Shown: positions 1 through 5,668, counted from the stretch's first letter. The stretch is DNA of 5,899 nt from an uncultured Chlamydiae bacterium (GCA_903909295.1 CAIVVG010000166.1:1-5899); one strand, 5' to 3'. The notes: generated by a model not told the origin, from the letters alone. Made by a program: numbers and translations.

Positions 1-320
1 AGCAACACGACCCCGATCGCCCACTCGACCACCGTGAGCGGAGTGGCAAAAAGGTTCACGAGGTTCCGGTTCCAGAACTCTTGGAGAAGGTTGACCGAGA
101 TCTCATAGTTGCCCCGCCAGGCGATCTGCCAGAAAATCAATCCCGTCATCAGAACGAGCGCCACATTGGAAGCCGATTCATGCTGCTGGATCCAGGTCGT
201 GGTCAACCCCCATAAGAAAATGTCGATCAGCGGCCAGTAAAAAAGGTCGGCCAACTGACTGATCCCCGTCGCAATGTAAAAATAGCGCAAAAACACGCCA
301 CTGATTCTTCGCCAGCTCAT
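1..320 (-). CDS. ABC-2 type transporter permease, N-terminal part (runs off window)
   Basis: Membrane subunit of an ABC exporter that would pair with the ATPase encoded just upstream. The first 106 residues are visible, starting MSWRRISGVFLRYFY; the rest lies beyond the window edge. A hydrophobic stretch at about residues 20-42 (ADLFYWPLIDIFLWGL) and a second at about 52-68 look like membrane helices. They are followed by an amphipathic segment with WNRNLVNLFATPLTVVEW (83-100), which resembles the coupling-helix region of ABC-2 permeases, where a conserved 'PL/PIS..E' pattern is usual. The ATG overlaps the ATPase stop as ATGA, so translation of the two is probably coupled. The substrate cannot be read from this part; drug, polysaccharide and lipid exporters all use this fold. 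Confidence 0.85.
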   Translation of the reverse strand, partial: MSWRRISGVFLRYFYIATGISQLADLFYWPLIDIFLWGLTTTWIQQHESASNVALVLMTGLIFWQIAWRGNYEISVNLLQEFWNRNLVNLFATPLTVVEWAIGVVL

Positions 321-1249
321 TTTTTGCCCACCACTTTAAGAAAATAGTCTTCTAAGGACGGCTGCTTAATCCGAATTTGTGAGTAGGAGACTCCCTGGTG
401 AGCCAATAAGCTTAAAAATTCTGCGATCATGGTCTCCTCCAAGGTAAATTCGATCGCCCGGTGCTCGACCACGTACCCCAATTTTTTCTCTTGAGCCGTC
501 GCGATCGCCCGCTTCAGTCCATCGCTGATGTGGAGCTCCAACTTGCAAAGACCCAAGCTCTTGGCCAGGTTGCTCGGCACATCGTTCGCGATGATCTCGC
601 CCCGCTGCACAAAAATCACCCGATCGCACAGCAGCGACGCTTCATCCATTTTATGGGAGGTAAAGAGAATCGAGAGCCCCCGTTTTTTCCGCTCTTCCAG
701 CAAAAACTCACACACATCCTTAGCAATATCGGGGTCCAAGGAGGCAGTAGGCTCATCGAGCAGCACGATTTTAGGGTCCGAGAGAAAAGCTTTCACCAAC
801 ATCAAACGGGTAATCTGCCCCGCAGAGAGAGATGCCACGGTCTGGTTTTTCTTTGCCGCGACCCCAAAGCGCTCGAGCAAGGGACCCATCCTCTCTTCGA
901 TCTGCGTGCCGCTCAGCCCATAGAGCCGTCCAAATACGTGCAGGTTCTGGGCCACTGTCAGCCGCCACGGAAGGCTTACGTAGGTGCTCGCAAATACGAC
1001 ATGCTCCAAAATCTCAGAGCGGTGCTGCTCGAGCTCCTTCCCAAAATAGTGGATAGACCCCGACGTGTAACTCAGGGTGCCAATCAGCATCTGAATCGTC
1101 GTCGTCTTTCCAGCCCCATTCGGGCCCAGGAGACCGAGGATTTCCCCCTCCCCCAGATCAAAAGAGATCCCTTTGACCGCCGTAAACGGGGGCTTACCTG
1201 GATAGGTCTTTTTGAGGTCGCGAACAGACAAAAGTGTTTTTTGAATCAT
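317..1249 (-). CDS. ABC transporter ATP-binding protein (ABC-2 export family)
   Basis: Cytoplasmic ATPase of 310 residues that powers the permease following it. Motifs in order: Walker A GPNGAGKTT (42-50), signature LSAGQ (141-145), Walker B IVLLDEP (161-167) with catalytic E166, D-loop SLD (170-172) and switch histidine H199 (LFTSHK). A C-terminal extension (about 230-310) ends PSLEDYFLKVVGKK, typical of NatA/CcmA/DrrA-like ATPases. The usual Q-loop glutamine seems absent: the expected place reads VVFASTYVSLPWRLTV (84-99), with S or T where Q is normal. The start is supported by AAAGG six bases before the ATG. The gene is probably first in its operon, since the 255-base spacer upstream is non-coding. 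Family is certain; substrate is unknown. Confidence 0.93.
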   Translation of the reverse strand: MIQKTLLSVRDLKKTYPGKPPFTAVKGISFDLGEGEILGLLGPNGAGKTTTIQMLIGTLSYTSGSIHYFGKELEQHRSEILEHVVFASTYVSLPWRLTVAQNLHVFGRLYGLSGTQIEERMGPLLERFGVAAKKNQTVASLSAGQITRLMLVKAFLSDPKIVLLDEPTASLDPDIAKDVCEFLLEERKKRGLSILFTSHKMDEASLLCDRVIFVQRGEIIANDVPSNLAKSLGLCKLELHISDGLKRAIATAQEKKLGYVVEHRAIEFTLEETMIAEFLSLLAHQGVSYSQIRIKQPSLEDYFLKVVGKK

Positions 1250-1285
1250 AGCTGGCCTTTATCCATTTCTCGCCACCGATCGCCT

Positions 1286-1376
1286 GGGATATTTGCCCCA
1301 CAGCGAGTGAATTTTATTTAGGTGGGTGGAAAAACCCACCTGCACAAAATTCCCTCTACTGCAGGTCAAATATCCA
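1286..1376. other. Nested stem structure in the leader upstream of the ABC operon
   Basis: An outer stem pairs CTGGGATATTTG (from 1284) with CAAATATCCAG (1367-1377), 11 bp with one bulged G. It encloses an 8-bp hairpin, AGGTGGGT (1320-1327) and ACCCACCT (1334-1341), with a 6-base loop. On the minus strand this would lie in, or just before, the 5' leader of the ABC ATPase gene. No U-tract follows on either strand, so a plain intrinsic terminator is unlikely. It may be a structured leader, or chance pairing around one good hairpin. The inner hairpin is the firmer part. Confidence 0.4.
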
Positions 1377-1378
1377 GA

Positions 1379-1391
1379 GGCGCTCAGCGCC
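1379..1391. repeat. Perfect 13-bp palindrome GGCGCTCAGCGCC
   Basis: Two 6-base arms (GGCGCT and AGCGCC) flank a single central C in the spacer between the GH1 and ABC genes. It could be a protein binding site or a short RNA hairpin, although a one-base loop is too tight unless the end pairs open. It lies upstream of the ABC operon on the minus strand, a plausible place for an operator. No matching second copy is seen in the window, so the function is open. Confidence 0.35.
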
Positions 1392-1407
1392 AATAAATGG
1401 CCAAAGT

Positions 1408-1431
1408 CCAGTATAGGGACTCCCAGTATAG
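1408..1431. repeat. Direct repeat CCAGTATAG x2 followed by a G9 tract
   Basis: CCAGTATAG occurs at 1408-1416 and again at 1423-1431, a 15-bp period. The second copy runs directly into A and then nine consecutive G (1433-1441). The 15-bp phase does not match a helical turn, so paired operator use is not obvious. Slippage duplication is an alternative. The whole stretch is non-coding. Confidence 0.5.
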
Positions 1432-1457
1432 AGGGGGGGGGCCCTTTTTGGCAATAT

Positions 1458-1493
1458 CAGGATCATTTTCGTGGCGTCACGAAAATGATCCTG
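1458..1493 (-). terminator. Perfect 16-bp stem-loop after the GH1 gene
   Basis: Arms at 1458-1473 (CAGGATCATTTTCGTG) and 1478-1493 are perfectly complementary, with the 4-base loop GCGT. After a small mismatch, GCAA and TTGC outside the arms can pair as well. The stem begins 11 bases after the GH1 stop codon on the minus strand and separates that gene from the ABC operon, so it most likely forms the 3' end of the GH1 transcript. No U-run follows on either strand (the minus strand continues ATATTGCC), so it is not a classical intrinsic terminator. A factor-dependent terminator or an mRNA-stabilising 3' hairpin fits better. A dispersed repeat unit is another possibility. Confidence 0.55.
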
Positions 1494-1504
1494 TAGTGTT
1501 GCAA

Positions 1505-3181
1505 TCAGGCGATTTCCTGATTCGCTGGTGCTGCTTCCCCACCGTAAACCCACGCGAGATACCGAGATCCGGGGATCGGAATCCAGTCAACCAGCTGTCT
1601 GAGCGCGTTCCGAACAGGGTGGATCAGTGCAAGCTGACACTCCTGCCCATTTTCCCATTCCATTTGCTGTGTCAGGTCGCTCCACGCAAAGATTCCCTTG
1701 AGGGTTCGCCCGCGTGTTAGGACATAGTTTTTGATCCGTTCTGTCAGTTGTCGCAGATTCTCTGCTTGGGCAGCCTCATTGAGTTCAAAGCCTTTGCGAT
1801 TCCATTGGAAGACTCTTGCGTCGGAGCCGTATTCTGTGATGTAGACCTCATCTGTGAGAGCATAAGCCTCATCGAGGATCTCATCTATGGCCTCCGCTTT
1901 CCAACGAGGGCCAAAACGCATGAGAGTCCCGCCTTCCTCGCAGACAGCGCCGAAAGTAAACATAGAATTTTGAAAACTTCCGGGAGCGCAGGGGTACTGT
2001 TGTCCGTGGTTCATCCCCATTTTTATCATCGCTTTCGGATAGGCCTGGACGCCGAGCCGAGCGAGGAAGCGGCGATTGGCTTCAAATTCTTCTTTTGGAA
2101 TCTCAAACTGAATGTTTGCCATGAAGGGAAATTGAAAGGAGAAGCGCCCCTCCTCGAAAAATCCATACACGGGGTAAAACCCAAATTTTTCAAAGAAGTA
2201 GCGGAATAGCCTCTCGAGCACATTCCCAGTGGCCATGTCAAATTTCATCCACTGATGAGTCACTCCTACTTTTTTATCCGGATGCAATCTAGCGGCTGCC
2301 TGAGTCAATTTGCAATGGGCGATCAACATATTTCTCGTTGCGATCCCCGCTGCATAGACCCTCTTGGATAAAGAGCTTCCTTCGGGTACATCTGTCGGAT
2401 AGACTTCCCTTGTTTGCTGAAATGCTTTTACGCCTAGCTCGTTGAAGGACCACCAGTCCTTCACCTCTGGAAACAAATTCATTGCTCCAATAGCGAAGTA
2501 GACATAGGCGTCGACATTCTCCAGGTTTTGGAAATTGCCCTGTTCATAGAACCATTTGGGCACAACGAAGTGGCTGAGCGTAACGGAGGGAGTGATGCCT
2601 GCCGCTAGGAGTTTTTCGATAAAGTTCTTGTACAATGCAATGGCTCGATGATCCAGTGTATCGCGACTTGGCTGAATCACGGACCACTCAAGAGAAAAGC
2701 GGTGAGCTGTGACATTTTGAGCCTTTAACATGTCGATATAGGGTCCAGGATTGGAAATCACATCAGTGAAAAAGTCCTTATAATCAAACCCTGGTGGGTG
2801 AGCGACGTGTTTTGGATCATCCATCCAATCATCCCAGTCGCATCGCCCCGCAAGTCCTGGAGTTGCGCTCCACTTGGTCCCCAGTCCCGATGTTTGAAAG
2901 AGGGAGCAAGCAAACCCACGCTGTTCGGGAGGCCAGTTAGGTGGAGCGGGGGCGATATCGGGAGCTGGTGGCCGAGGGGTGATTTGTTTTTGAGTCAGGT
3001 AATCATAGGCGAGTGTTAGGGGAGAGACGGCGAGAAGCCCCGTAAACATCACAGCATTTTTTGCATAGTGAGCTACTTTCTGTATCGTTGTGCTCGTTTC
3101 AATGATCAGATTCCCTCCATTCCAGCGAATGATCTCGACGGGGGGAAGTAGGCACTGCTCAAGGCGAAGAAATGTTTTCAT
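1505..3181 (-). CDS. Glycoside hydrolase family 1 (beta-glucosidase-like) with N-terminal membrane segment
   Basis: Retaining beta-glycosidase of 558 residues. The GH1 barrel begins at about residue 88 (RGFACSLFQTSGLGTKW, matching the usual opening that holds the sugar-binding Gln). It continues with HRFSLEWSVIQPS (160-172), SHFVVPKW (203-210), the acid/base motif WWSFNELG with E248, GVQAYP (377-382), the nucleophile motif VYITEYG with E450, and FAWSDLTQQMEWENG (498-512). Both catalytic glutamates are present, so activity is expected. Several normally fixed positions differ: HW is HF, TFNEP is SFNELG, TENG is TEYG. Before the barrel lie a short polar part, a hydrophobic segment (about 40-63) and a Pro-rich linker (68-85), suggesting membrane anchoring with the enzyme on the far side. 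AAAGGAG five bases before the ATG at 3181 fixes the start; a longer frame to 3247 would overlap the upstream gene. Substrate is inferred only. Confidence 0.9.
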   Translation of the reverse strand: MKTFLRLEQCLLPPVEIIRWNGGNLIIETSTTIQKVAHYAKNAVMFTGLLAVSPLTLAYDYLTQKQITPRPPAPDIAPAPPNWPPEQRGFACSLFQTSGLGTKWSATPGLAGRCDWDDWMDDPKHVAHPPGFDYKDFFTDVISNPGPYIDMLKAQNVTAHRFSLEWSVIQPSRDTLDHRAIALYKNFIEKLLAAGITPSVTLSHFVVPKWFYEQGNFQNLENVDAYVYFAIGAMNLFPEVKDWWSFNELGVKAFQQTREVYPTDVPEGSSLSKRVYAAGIATRNMLIAHCKLTQAAARLHPDKKVGVTHQWMKFDMATGNVLERLFRYFFEKFGFYPVYGFFEEGRFSFQFPFMANIQFEIPKEEFEANRRFLARLGVQAYPKAMIKMGMNHGQQYPCAPGSFQNSMFTFGAVCEEGGTLMRFGPRWKAEAIDEILDEAYALTDEVYITEYGSDARVFQWNRKGFELNEAAQAENLRQLTERIKNYVLTRGRTLKGIFAWSDLTQQMEWENGQECQLALIHPVRNALRQLVDWIPIPGSRYLAWVYGGEAAPANQEIA

Positions 3182-3186
3182 AGGGT

Positions 3187-3193
3187 CTCCTTT
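3187..3193 (-). promoter_or_regulatory. Shine-Dalgarno site deciding the GH1 start
   Basis: The minus strand reads AAAGGAG, then five bases, then ATG at 3181. This near-perfect site favours the 558-residue product over a start 22 codons upstream at 3247. That alternative would place its first codons inside the end of the preceding gene and has no comparable site. Confidence 0.85.
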
Positions 3194-3205
3194 GTTTGAA
3201 GTTGT

Positions 3206-3225
3206 TGCTCCCACCCGTGGGAGCA
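3206..3225 (-). other. Intercistronic hairpin between the small membrane protein gene and GH1
   Basis: TGCTCCCA and TGGGAGCA form an 8-bp GC-rich stem around a 4-base loop (CGGG on the minus strand). It sits 9 bases after the stop codon of the upstream gene (3235) and 12 bases before the GH1 Shine-Dalgarno site. No U-tract follows (ACAACTTC), so complete termination is unlikely. It probably attenuates, or acts as a processing or stability element that sets the ratio of the two products. Confidence 0.6.
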
Positions 3226-3234
3226 GCGTTGGGG

Positions 3235-3603
3235 CTACGCCGGCCATGGGGCTTCGGCATAAATAGGGCCCAATGTTGCCGCCATTCCTGTCATCAGCGA
3301 GGCGACGACTGCGGCTGCTGCATAAGGCACCGCGCTCTCGATGCCAGAGAGCGCCGAAGCAAAAAAGCCCTCACTCGGAGCCAGGATGACCATCCGAAGA
3401 CCTATACTCACATAAGCCAGCGCGAGCATGCATATGCCGATAGATCGAAAAGTTTGGGAAACAACGCGAGCTACTCTTAAGGGAGCACCCTCATTCTCCT
3501 GCAATGGACGGGCCGCATTTGGAAGTTCGTTCCTGATATCCTTAAGCAAGGCCAATCCTTTCAATACCGCTAGCCCGCCACAAATTTGTCCTAAAATCGC
3601 CAT
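3235..3603 (-). CDS. Small hydrophobic membrane protein of unknown function
   Basis: A 122-residue protein I do not recognise. A hydrophobic N-terminal patch (about 5-20) precedes a charged loop (21-50). Two likely membrane helices follow, at about 55-75 (SIGICMLALAYVSIGL) and 92-112 (Ala-rich, PYAAAAVVASLMTGMAATL), with a short tail ending in PWPA. AGGAG eight bases before the ATG supports the start. It is the first gene after a strong promoter, and GH1 follows 53 bases later in the same direction, so the two are probably co-transcribed. It might help place or partner the glycosidase at the membrane, but nothing in the sequence shows a function. The Shine-Dalgarno site, promoter and spacing make it a real gene rather than a chance frame. 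Confidence 0.75.
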   Translation of the reverse strand: MAILGQICGGLAVLKGLALLKDIRNELPNAARPLQENEGAPLRVARVVSQTFRSIGICMLALAYVSIGLRMVILAPSEGFFASALSGIESAVPYAAAAVVASLMTGMAATLGPIYAEAPWPA

Positions 3604-3648
3604 AAGATCTTCTCCTCGTGTTTAAAATTTACCTTTTGAGGGCGCTGG

Positions 3649-3678
3649 ATTCTATCAGGGCTCCCTTTTTAAAGTCAA
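3649..3678 (-). promoter_or_regulatory. Sigma70-like promoter for the small membrane protein-GH1 operon
   Basis: On the minus strand a -35 box TTGACT (3678-3673, 5 of 6 consensus bases) and a -10 box TAGAAT (3654-3649, 5 of 6) are 18 bp apart. Transcription would start near 3641-3643, giving a leader of about 40 bases before the ATG at 3603. The match is good and correctly placed, but only by eye. Confidence 0.65.
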
Positions 3679-3681
3679 TCC

Positions 3682-3711
3682 TTGCCGTTTAAGAGGCGCT
3701 TGCGGTATCAT
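3682..3711 (+). promoter_or_regulatory. Sigma70-like promoter for the EEP phosphodiesterase gene
   Basis: A -35 box TTGCCG (3682-3687, 4 of 6 consensus bases) and a -10 box TATCAT (3706-3711, 5 of 6) are 18 bp apart. The start would lie near 3718, about 25 bases before the ATG at 3743. Its -35 box is only three bases from that of the opposite promoter. Confidence 0.55.
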
Positions 3712-3742
3712 AACGCGATCTTAACAATTTGGCGGGTGCAAA

Positions 3743-4888
3743 ATGGCTATAGACGTAGATTCTTCCGAGGAAGTCTCCCTTGATTCCGACATATACGTAA
3801 GCGGTGTACAGAAATTTTTTACCTATGCGGGGCACTATGCGTATGAGCCCGCCAGAACGGTGTTCCGCAACCTCGAGCGGCTCTCTCATACAATGCCCCC
3901 TGAAGAGGCCTATCAGGGAGAGTTAAGAAAGAGAGTCCAGGGGGTCGCTACAGCGATTATTTTACTCCCGTTTGCAGCCGCCTTGCTGATTCCCGCTGTG
4001 GCCTGCTTGACTGTGGCCGCTGCAGCGGGCAAGGGACGGTTTGAGCTGATTGGGCCCTCCTCTCCGGCATCTCCTTGGGAAGGGCGGTCTGTGGAGGTGG
4101 TGTCGATCAATGCCTGTTTCCAAGATCCGTGGTCGACCTTTTCGGGCATCAAGACTCCCTTCGAACAGGTAGCTCCCTCGATGACCCGCGTGGCTGCTTT
4201 GGTGGATGCGGTTGCAGGTCCGACGATCTTAATGGGGCAGGAGTTCGAAAGTATATCGGCTCAAGATGAGGCCATCCGGTTGTTGAGGGTCAAGGGATAT
4301 CAGTATTTTCTTAGGGACTTGGGGTCTCACGATCCATTTAAAAATAGTTCGGGGCTGTTCGTCGCCTCTAAGGTGCCTCTGGAAAATATCGGATTTATCC
4401 CCTATCCGCAGGAAGATCGTTCAGGCTGGATGGCCAAGATGTCGGAACGGGGCACTCTGACCTTTACGGTCAAGGTGGGGGGACGGGATTTGAGACTGAT
4501 CAATGTCCATTTGAATTACGCTGAAGGGGCAGAAAACCAGGCTGCTCGGAATCGGCAGCTCACCAAGTACGTCGTCCCTCTTCTAAGAAAGGGCCCTGCG
4601 GCGGTGTTGGGGGATCTCAACTTCGATACGAGCGCTGTACCCCGCCAAGACTCAGGGCTTGAGGGGTATACCAACGCGTTTGAGGGTATCGTTACCTGTA
4701 CAGATGAGGGAAAGCACACTTTGCGGGGGAAAGAAGGGCCCTGCGGGGACTGCGCAGAGAAGATCGATGGCCTGATTTATGACGAGGAGTTATTGAAAGT
4801 GGAGAACACCCAGGTGTGTTTCCTGGGAAAGGGCCGTGATTGCATCTCGGATCACGCCGCTATCAGCGCCACGTTATCCTTCGTGTAA
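3743..4888 (+). CDS. Membrane-anchored EEP-superfamily phosphodiesterase (neutral sphingomyelinase/DNase I fold)
   Basis: Metal-dependent phosphodiesterase of 381 residues. Its catalytic domain (about 117-381) carries the full EEP motif set: N123 (VVSINACF), the metal ligand E167 in GQEFE, NSSGLFVASK (201-210), H256 in NVHLNY, GDLNFD with D291 and N293, D342 in KIDGLIYD, and D370-H371 in ISDHAAIS. Activity is therefore expected. Before it lie an acidic N-terminus, an aromatic stretch (about 24-35) and a strongly hydrophobic segment (about 66-95, ILLPFAAALLIPAVACLTVAAAA) that should anchor it in a membrane. Six cysteines in the catalytic part, four of them close together (319-362), could form disulfides if the domain is exported. 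The family includes sphingomyelinases, nucleases and inositol phosphatases, and motifs alone do not choose among them. The start has only a weak GGCGGG-like site. It is transcribed divergently from the GH1 operon. Confidence 0.85.
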   Translation: MAIDVDSSEEVSLDSDIYVSGVQKFFTYAGHYAYEPARTVFRNLERLSHTMPPEEAYQGELRKRVQGVATAIILLPFAAALLIPAVACLTVAAAAGKGRFELIGPSSPASPWEGRSVEVVSINACFQDPWSTFSGIKTPFEQVAPSMTRVAALVDAVAGPTILMGQEFESISAQDEAIRLLRVKGYQYFLRDLGSHDPFKNSSGLFVASKVPLENIGFIPYPQEDRSGWMAKMSERGTLTFTVKVGGRDLRLINVHLNYAEGAENQAARNRQLTKYVVPLLRKGPAAVLGDLNFDTSAVPRQDSGLEGYTNAFEGIVTCTDEGKHTLRGKEGPCGDCAEKIDGLIYDEELLKVENTQVCFLGKGRDCISDHAAISATLSFV

Positions 4889-4900
4889 AGCGGCTTTACA
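4884..4900. other. Hairpin TGTAAAG-CGG-CTTTACA holding both convergent stop codons
   Basis: Seven-base arms (4884-4890 and 4894-4900) flank CGG. The TAA of the plus-strand EEP gene (4886-4888) lies in one arm and the TAA of the minus-strand HAD gene (4896-4898) in the other; only seven bases separate the two genes. The stem is AT-rich and no U-run follows, so it is at most a weak bidirectional terminator. Its symmetry may partly reflect the two TAA stops and nearby bases. Confidence 0.45.
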
Positions 4901-5588
4901 TGCCCTGAGTCAGGATCTGGTAAGCTTTTTCGGCATGTGCCTTAGAAAATAAACCGCTGCTTACATATACAAAATGACCGGGAAATCGGCTGGATAGATA
5001 TTCGTCGCAATCGTCGATAATGACAAAGTTTGCAATAGGCCACTGTTCTCGATTTTCCCTGATCCAATAATCAATTTGATCCGCTCGGGATCTCATTTCA
5101 AATCCGTATTTTTTCAAGGCTATGGAAGAAAGCGGTGCTTCGTGATTTCTTGTTCTCCACCAATCATCATCGGGTGTTTTATCAATGATCTGTTTTGAAA
5201 AAGACTCCATGACAAACATTTGATGTTTAATCTCGTCAACAGAGCCATCCAATCTCCATGCTGAAGAGAGGACAATAACCACGTCTGCTTTTTCGCTTGT
5301 TTTTTCAATCAAGGTTTCAAGGGTTTCAACTGCTGGCCTTGATAAAAAATAGCTCGCCGCGATTTTCCATTGTAATTCCGTATAGTCTCCGAAATCCCTA
5401 TCTTTTTCCCCATATAGTTCTATGAGTTTTTGTCGTATCAGTTTTTGAAAATCCCAAGAGATCCTATCGCCCATTAAAACACCGTCAATATCTAGAAAAA
5501 TGGCAGTTAGGGGTTTTGGGTCAGCGGATATTCCAAGGGCTCCGTAAAAAAGTAAGAAAAATTGGAAGAGGTGTCTTAAAATTTGCAC
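4896..5588 (-). CDS. Exported HAD-superfamily hydrolase (domain like that of 'Swiss Army Knife' RNA-repair proteins)
   Basis: A 230-residue HAD phosphohydrolase. Motif I is FLDIDGVL (31-38) with D33 and D35, motif II VLSSAWR (106-112), a basic region RSRADQIDYWI (166-176), and motif IV VIIDDCDEY (189-197) with D192/D193; HFVYVSSGLF (205-214) closes the domain. This order fits HAD domains found alone or fused in RNA-repair proteins (end-healing phosphatases). Residues 1-22 (MQILRHLFQFFLLFYGALGISA) look like a signal peptide, which is unexpected for an RNA-repair enzyme and suggests an envelope or secreted phosphatase. The start is probably the GTG at 5588, directly next to the inverted repeat. 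The only nearby ATG (residue 39) would delete motif I. No strong Shine-Dalgarno site is seen. Base composition is more AT-rich than the genes to its left. Confidence 0.78.
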   Translation of the reverse strand: MQILRHLFQFFLLFYGALGISADPKPLTAIFLDIDGVLMGDRISWDFQKLIRQKLIELYGEKDRDFGDYTELQWKIAASYFLSRPAVETLETLIEKTSEKADVVIVLSSAWRLDGSVDEIKHQMFVMESFSKQIIDKTPDDDWWRTRNHEAPLSSIALKKYGFEMRSRADQIDYWIRENREQWPIANFVIIDDCDEYLSSRFPGHFVYVSSGLFSKAHAEKAYQILTQGM

Positions 5589-5665
5589 GAGCCTATCCGT
5601 AATGTAGAGTGAAAAAGCGCCTGAAAGATCCGCCAGATTTTTTACTCCACATTGCGGATAGGCTC
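5589..5665. repeat. 77-bp imperfect inverted repeat (28-bp arms)
   Basis: Arms at 5589-5616 and 5638-5665 match at 25 of 28 positions around a 21-base centre (5617-5637). The three mismatches are transitions, and two would be G-U pairs in plus-strand RNA. The element fills the gap between the stop of the nuclease-like gene (5669) and the GTG of the HAD gene (5588), touching that GTG. Arm length and small size fit a MITE- or REP-like repeat; a long transcript hairpin is the alternative. No transposase and no clear target-site duplication are visible. Confidence 0.75.
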
Positions 5666-5668
5666 ACT

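Noticed and set aside
461..1321. Long plus-strand open frame of 286 codons opposite the ABC ATPase
   Set aside because: It lies antisense to a gene with complete ATPase motifs, and its translation is rich in Arg, His, Pro and Gln with no recognisable domain; it is a shadow frame.
1408..1431. Possible start of a CRISPR-like or iteron array
   Set aside because: Only two 9-bp copies with a 6-base spacer exist, and no array or cas/rep gene is present.
1397..1720. Plus-strand open frame across the G9 tract
   Set aside because: It crosses the perfect stem-loop and the antisense of the GH1 C-terminus; no Shine-Dalgarno site or domain is seen.
1748..2209. Plus-strand open frame of 153 codons within GH1
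   Set aside because: It is opposite the GH1 barrel, where the minus frame carries family motifs throughout; there is no supporting start signal or domain.
3182..3247. Longer GH1 start adding 22 residues
   Set aside because: It would overlap the end of the upstream gene and run through the intercistronic hairpin, while a near-perfect Shine-Dalgarno site precedes the ATG at 3181.
4904..4914. Short palindrome CCTGAGTCAGG
   Set aside because: It lies within the last codons of the HAD gene, is short, and is expected by chance at this scale.
5589..5665. Intrinsic terminator for the nuclease-like gene
   Set aside because: No U-run follows the outer arm on the minus strand, the loop is 21 bases long and the stem is unusually extended; a repeat element fits better.
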